A stretch of 34,735 bases of DNA from JAHEFU01 sp020440645 (GTDB lineage: Bacteria; 4484-113; JAFGCY01): positions 1-34,735 of the forward strand of contig JAGRNR010000042.1 of NCBI GenBank assembly GCA_020440645.1, written 5' to 3'. Shown piece after piece: positions 31,301 through 34,735 of the stretch; positions within the stretch are counted from its first letter, which is position 1; every line of letters starts with the position of its first letter. A program made the position numbers and the translations under genes. The notes below the pieces were generated by a model. The model was not told the origin of the DNA and searched no databases. It saw only the letters and a program-made list of their open reading frames with translations.

Positions 31301-32064
31301 AGCTGACGCTTACGCAACTGATGAATGACGCCAGCCTGAGGGTTTCACCCGTCGAGGCGGACATGGATGCCGCCGAGGCCGGGCGTAACAAGCTGCGTGC
31401 CGAGAAGGCGCGCCTGCAGGAACTGCTGGACCGCATCGGCACCGTCAACCTGCTCTCCATCGAGCAGCACCAGGAGCACTCCCGCCGGCTCGACTTCCTC
31501 GACAGCCAGGCGATTGAGCTCGAAAAGGCCGTGGCCGACCTCGGCAAGCTGGTGGCTGACCTCGACCGCACCACCGAGGTGCGCTACCGCCGCAGCCTGC
31601 GGCGCATCGAGAAGCGCTTCAATGACATCTTCCTCGTGCTGTTCGGCAGCGGCTTTGCGCGCCTGAAGTACGACGAGCCGGAGGACATCATCAACTCCGG
31701 CGTGGAGGTCGAGGTGCAGCTGCCCGGCAGCCGCCGCCACAGCCTGCGCAGCCTCTCGGGAGGCCAGCGCACGCTGATCTTCCTCGCGCTGTTCTTCGCG
31801 GTGCATGGCGTGCGCAGCCCCGGCTTCTGCGTGCTGGATGAGGCGGATGCCGCGCTGGATGATGCCAACGTGGAGCGCTTCGCCAAGCTGATCAAGCACT
31901 ATTCCGAGGATGAGCAGTTCATCGTGGTGACCCACAATAAGAAGACGATGGAATGCGCCGACAAGCTGGTCGGCGTGGTGGGCCGCCCGCGCGGCGTGAG
32001 CAACCTGCTGGATGTCAACATGCGCGATGCGCGCAAGATGGTGGACCAGGCCGCTGGCGCGTAA
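28312..32064 (+). CDS. smc: Chromosome segregation protein SMC
   Basis: The 1250-residue condensin ATPase organises and segregates the chromosome, normally with ScpA/ScpB, which are not in the window. The Walker A is GPNGSGKS (residues 32-39). Long coiled coils flank a hinge near residues 575-725. The ABC signature LSGGQ is at 1148-1152, and the Walker B CVLDEADAALDD starts near 1173 with the catalytic Glu at 1177. The early LGFKSF segment is typical. The TTG start is supported by GGAGG six bases upstream (28301-28305). Length is in the usual 1150-1250 range. A heptamer repeat follows within a few bases of the stop. Confidence 0.95.
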   Translation: MLRLTQLELLGFKSFPHKTLMELDGGVTCIVGPNGSGKSNLSDAINFAFGSQSGKELRAHNLSGLIFAGTEQLRPLNIASVTLHFEVIDDTPPEDEDAELLEALAESGIGEDGPRASQVDIESSGYPGLQLTVFHSARLEEKQDRTPGIIRLLRDIKTGDRISLTRRIFRDGTGGYFINDEQVRLKDVDELFNRFNLGRNSVYSVSQGEVEKKILGTPQEMREWLAEATGVALLLQQKNRAQQKLKKTSQNLERLEDIRTNTRQLVEDLADQRVKAEEHLRVREQLRIVELNEIKREVEFSQRQQLNAESGLEELENKLVSSKTALDEAKAALGENDKAREEARQELESCNRRLESQREQAAQLRQAAAVARQAVSSHEQAIERARHDSDELKNQLTEMDAHEEAIRRSISQAREEQAAVAEGGGETSRRLRECQEQVNELSQQQTRLSSSAFENAQQLARINNQLESIERSERQLSSQIEERQRQYEASTVRLGEMKQELEEEQTRAEQLALETGAQKDTIEEHNSALLELREAISKSDQHCAGLRNTLAELNSRRRTIAELAEQAGQEEGAIALLEDEELGTSLARVTSITFTNELRPAFTRLLAHMDDALVGQPDSRSRAASILSGAGADSLLLTGSYSGEFHEQSLWRQLSGDRRVINALAAMLGDVLLANDPQEADGLLAGNAEVSAVVLRDGSMLIGRSHSFIGQPSPEKALKVARQSDLAYLDEQIEDIRVRLDKASAELNELRRAQQKRQQERDDAVAKLAAAEERLRNALQLCDRLHSSIGERSAELQLQASQTKQLEADRGKLQEERPEREKELRELREQQSQIQQRGNELEQQRKAAELELDEARRLHTEALTRKELADQQVRHLEKEEQDSIARAQSLRTRMQQLGSRIESSEKERQQALQTSGSAAEQATLLEEQLGNSGTELETLAKQREQLELQGRELQEQLASLGQARNKLEQEQVSLSGQRERALERITEWLAMLEERHQLTLTQLMNDASLRVSPVEADMDAAEAGRNKLRAEKARLQELLDRIGTVNLLSIEQHQEHSRRLDFLDSQAIELEKAVADLGKLVADLDRTTEVRYRRSLRRIEKRFNDIFLVLFGSGFARLKYDEPEDIINSGVEVEVQLPGSRRHSLRSLSGGQRTLIFLALFFAVHGVRSPGFCVLDEADAALDDANVERFAKLIKHYSEDEQFIVVTHNKKTMECADKLVGVVGRPRGVSNLLDVNMRDARKMVDQAAGA

Positions 32065-32065
32065 C

Positions 32066-32100
32066 GAGGGAGCTGGGAGCAGGTTGCAGGTTGCTGGCAG
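32066..32100. repeat. Heptamer-period repeat after smc
   Basis: Units gggagct, gggagca, ggttgca, ggttgct and ggcagta follow the smc stop. The 18-mer at 32080-32097 is identical to 679-696, 31 kb away. Confidence 0.65.
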
Positions 32101-32134
32101 TAACATCAGCGGCTCAGATGTAATCTCTTAGCTG

Positions 32135-34549
32135 ATGGAACACGGCATGCCAGCCGTCGGGGACAGTGCGCGGGGGATCGAAGGCAATCCCGTGCTGCGC
32201 CTGCTTGAGCTGCAGGCCTCGCGCCGCCGGGGCTTGCTGCAGGACCTGGCAGCGCGGCCGATGCTGGTCGCTGCCAGTGCATTCCTCGCCATCCTCAGCT
32301 GCCTCTTCATCCTGCGCCAGTTCTGGATGCTGTCGCAGCTTGACCCAGAGCACGCCAGCCCGCTCTACATCCAGAGCGCACAGGTAACGGCTGTCAACTC
32401 CTGCCTTGCGCTTGCTGCACTGGTCTGCCTGTTCAGTTCTCTCTCACTGATATTCAGTGCCTACCAGCAGGCGCTGATGCTGTTCCAGCCAACGGGCCGC
32501 AGCCCGGGCCTGCGGATTGACGACATGCTCAGGCTGAGCAACCCGGATGCGGTGCAGCTGGTCCGGGCCTTCCTGCTGTTCCACGCCAGGCGAGTTTTGG
32601 CTGCATTGGCATTTCCGCTGTTGCTGACAGTCGTTTACACGGGGCTGTGGATATATGACAACAATGTATACGTAGGTTGGAATGCTCATCACATTCCCTG
32701 GTGGCTGCTGCCCTTGCCGGCATTGTTGCTGCTCACTGTGCTTGGCTGGCTGTTCCTGAGCAGCATGCTGCTCGGCCTGGCAATCGGCCCGCGGCTGCGC
32801 AACCCGCTGCTGGGCATGCTGCTTCCCTGGCTGTTCCACATCGGCGGTGCGCTGGCCCTCGGACTGACAATCGCAGGCCTGCACGAACTGATGTTTGGAT
32901 ACTCGTATTACGCATACTATGACAGGCCGGATACTGACATCCTATACCTGTTTTTCCCCACGCTGTTCCCGCTGGCAGCGCTCTGGATCCTGCACAACTC
33001 AGCATTTCACCGGATGCGCGACTGGCTGGCCAGGGAACAGCAGGATACTGGCAGGCAGGGGACTGGCAACGTTGATAGTGGTGGTGCGGAAAGCACAGGG
33101 CCAGTAGCACGCATTCCACTTGCCGTGATGCTGATCGGTGGCGTACCACTGCTCTGCGCGGCAAGCCTGTTTGTGGCAAGCATAGGCTACAGTCACCCAA
33201 GGCCGACACCGAGCGGGGAAGCAGTGCTGGACTGGTATGTTGCATACAACGATGCCCTGATTGAGAAGTACATTCTGCGTGAGCCATTCGCGGGGCTGTT
33301 GACAGACCTGACTAACGGCATCTTCAGCCGGGACTGGTCAGTCTGGTACGACGACGCGCTGGTCCGGCTGGTGGAACCAGCGCTTGGCAATGACCCGGAA
33401 TGGATCAGCCTGCGCTCAGAGATGCTGCGCCTGAACATGAACAATGACATGAACCAGGTCATGCCCCCAGCGGATGTTGCCAACGAACTGGGCGCAGAGG
33501 ACAACGATGAACTGGCCATCCTGCTACTGGAGCAGGCGCTTGGGCAGGGCATGGACGATCCCTGGGCCGAGTTTGCCGTGCTGAAGTACCGCCTGGAGCA
33601 GACCTGGAATGAGATTGCTGAATATGACAGTCCCAGCCTTGGAGATGTGCCAGCAACACTGCTGGCAAAGAACTCGCGAATCGAAGGAGAGATCACACAG
33701 CTGGCGCAGCAGATGCAGGAAGCATGGCCCCTGTACTGGCTGGCTGGCAGCATCTGGTGGAAGGAGCCGCAGCGCAGCGCGGAGCTGATCGAGGCTGGCA
33801 ACGCCCTGCCCTGCACGAGCATCGGCGGGCATTTCGTGGAGCGCAGGCTGTACCCGGCCATCCTCGATGGCAGAGTCACGATGGAGCCTGTACCGGCAAT
33901 GATGCAGCGCAGTTTCAGTCCTTATTTCTGCATGGATTTCGTAGGGCTGCATGGCCCCTATCTGAGTTACCGCAGAATGCTGGAACAGTACACTGCACAA
34001 AACGACATGCAGAAACTGGACGACCTGAAGCTGATGTTCCTGCGCTGTTCATCATGTGAAGACAACAACTTCATTTCCAGCATCCAGGGCCTTGGCAACA
34101 TGAACAAGACCTGTTCGGAGCTGATGAAGCAGCCGGATATCAGCGTGAATGATTACCAGATGCTAAGCGCCTACCGGGCTGAGGTGCGGCTGCTAACTGC
34201 AAGCTACATGGCTACGCCGGCCATGTCGGCGATGCTGGCAAAGCGCAAGCTGAACCTGCCTTTCACCGGCAGCTACCTGCCGGATTACCTGCCCCGCGGG
34301 GACTGGGAGATGCTTCCACTGTTCACTGAATTATTCCTCAGCGCTGGCCGGCTGGTGGTCATCTTCAATCTGGAGAATGACGAGGATTCGCTGGCGGTTG
34401 CGGTGGACCACCTGCAGTGGACACGTGAGCATCGCGAGGAAATCCTCGCCCTGCAGGACTTCGATTTCAGCTCGCTGGAGATGGCGGCGTTGCCGATACG
34501 GCCTGAAGTATTGCCCGTCGGCCCGGGTATCGAAATGGCGTTTGAATAG
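32135..34549 (+). CDS. Large multi-span membrane protein, unknown
   Basis: The 804-residue protein has an N-terminal half with about six or seven membrane spans (for example PMLVAASAFLAILSCLFI, VLAALAFPLLLTVVYTGLW, WWLLPLPALLLLTVLGWLFL). A short linker (REQQDTGRQGTGNVDSGG) and one further span (LAVMLIGGVPLLCAASLFVA) follow. The C-terminal ~430 residues are soluble and helical, with Cys pairs such as RCSSCEDN. I recognise no family. The soluble part may be repeat-helical (TPR-like), but no clear consensus shows. The linker sequence is locally like the heptamer repeats. The start is uncertain (ATG 32135 or ATG 32147; neither has a strong ribosome binding site). It probably acts in the inner membrane. 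Confidence 0.7.
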   Translation: MEHGMPAVGDSARGIEGNPVLRLLELQASRRRGLLQDLAARPMLVAASAFLAILSCLFILRQFWMLSQLDPEHASPLYIQSAQVTAVNSCLALAALVCLFSSLSLIFSAYQQALMLFQPTGRSPGLRIDDMLRLSNPDAVQLVRAFLLFHARRVLAALAFPLLLTVVYTGLWIYDNNVYVGWNAHHIPWWLLPLPALLLLTVLGWLFLSSMLLGLAIGPRLRNPLLGMLLPWLFHIGGALALGLTIAGLHELMFGYSYYAYYDRPDTDILYLFFPTLFPLAALWILHNSAFHRMRDWLAREQQDTGRQGTGNVDSGGAESTGPVARIPLAVMLIGGVPLLCAASLFVASIGYSHPRPTPSGEAVLDWYVAYNDALIEKYILREPFAGLLTDLTNGIFSRDWSVWYDDALVRLVEPALGNDPEWISLRSEMLRLNMNNDMNQVMPPADVANELGAEDNDELAILLLEQALGQGMDDPWAEFAVLKYRLEQTWNEIAEYDSPSLGDVPATLLAKNSRIEGEITQLAQQMQEAWPLYWLAGSIWWKEPQRSAELIEAGNALPCTSIGGHFVERRLYPAILDGRVTMEPVPAMMQRSFSPYFCMDFVGLHGPYLSYRRMLEQYTAQNDMQKLDDLKLMFLRCSSCEDNNFISSIQGLGNMNKTCSELMKQPDISVNDYQMLSAYRAEVRLLTASYMATPAMSAMLAKRKLNLPFTGSYLPDYLPRGDWEMLPLFTELFLSAGRLVVIFNLENDEDSLAVAVDHLQWTREHREEILALQDFDFSSLEMAALPIRPEVLPVGPGIEMAFE

Positions 34550-34552
34550 TTG

Positions 34553-34632
34553 TCAGTAGTCAGTGGGCAGTAGGCAGGCTTACAGCCTGGCCTCCGGACA
34601 GCAATGAGCAATGAGTGGGGAGCAATGAGCCT
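34553..34632. repeat. Heptamer-period repeats after the last gene
   Basis: Units gtcagta, gtcagtg and ggcagta begin three bases after the stop. A palindrome (AGGCT-TAC-AGCCT) follows, then gcaatga, gcaatga, gtgggga and gcaatga. The arrangement (heptamers plus palindrome) mirrors 617-722. Confidence 0.65.
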
Positions 34633-34666
34633 ATCAACGTGGAGGCAACTTCTACGGAGGTGGTAC

Positions 34667-34716
34667 AGGTTCAATACATAGGTAATGGTTTAGGTTCAGA
34701 ACATAGGTAACGGTTT
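34667..34716. repeat. Tandem 25-mer, possible insertion-sequence end
   Basis: Two adjacent 25-nt units (34667-34691 and 34692-34716) share AGGTTCA, ACATAGGTAA and GGTTT and match at 22 of 25 positions. Repeated CATAGGTAACGG-type words are something I associate with ends of some IS481-like elements. The window stops 19 bases later, so no transposase can be checked. Confidence 0.4.
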
Positions 34717-34735
34717 CCGTGAGAATCACCCTTCG

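Overview
The window is about 35 kb of GC-rich (roughly 60%) DNA from a Gram-negative (diderm) bacterium. It carries five intact predicted lipoproteins plus one frameshifted one, an export-apparatus FlhB, a FliA-type sigma factor and a TIGR03790-type protein. TTG and GTG starts with good Shine-Dalgarno sites are common (first azoreductase, SnoaL-like protein, SMC, NUDIX). I cannot fix the phylum; the mixture fits a planctomycete/PVC-like or candidate-phylum genome, but that is inference. No tRNA, rRNA, CRISPR array, transposase gene or plasmid function was seen.

Layout: 1-612 is the 3' end of a TIGR03790-like gene. 853-3131 is a PQQ-like propeller lipoprotein split by a frameshift. 3224-5192 is a redox cassette: two FMN-azoreductases on the minus strand, and a divergent HxlR regulator with a perfect dyad between them. 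5289-7568 is an intact PQQ-like propeller lipoprotein. 7869-10637 and 11894-20401 hold four large minus-strand lipoproteins built on one chassis (lipobox, conserved ectodomain, FN3-like and PKD-like domains). The chassis carries either an eight-repeat PQQ-type propeller or a seven-repeat NGxPAI-type propeller. A FliA-like sigma gene (10902-11516) sits between the first and second of these. 20471-24115 has small housekeeping genes (SnoaL-like, MscS channel, NUDIX, CAP-domain protein, SecG, a small membrane protein). FlhB and a membrane-anchored FG-GAP-like protein follow (24232-26757). 26758-28311 is a 1.55 kb region without a recognisable gene, dense in RNA-like structures and repeats. SMC (28312-32064) and a large unknown membrane protein (32135-34549) close the window, and a tandem 25-mer lies at the right edge.

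The most unusual content is non-coding. A structured repeat of about 68 nt occurs as three tandem copies (27006-27246) and again directly after the sigma gene (11526-11593), with an inverted copy of its first hairpin at 11682-11708. Base changes between copies are largely compensatory and preserve two hairpins. Degenerate repeats with a 7-nt period recur at six places, mostly just after stop codons. The 1.55 kb gap also holds several attenuator-like folds and an intrinsic terminator.

The second theme is surface-protein evolution. Two neighbouring lipoproteins share an identical 163-bp start region that includes the -10 box, while their propellers have diverged. One propeller is much poorer in GC than its own chassis, suggesting domain exchange between lipoprotein genes.
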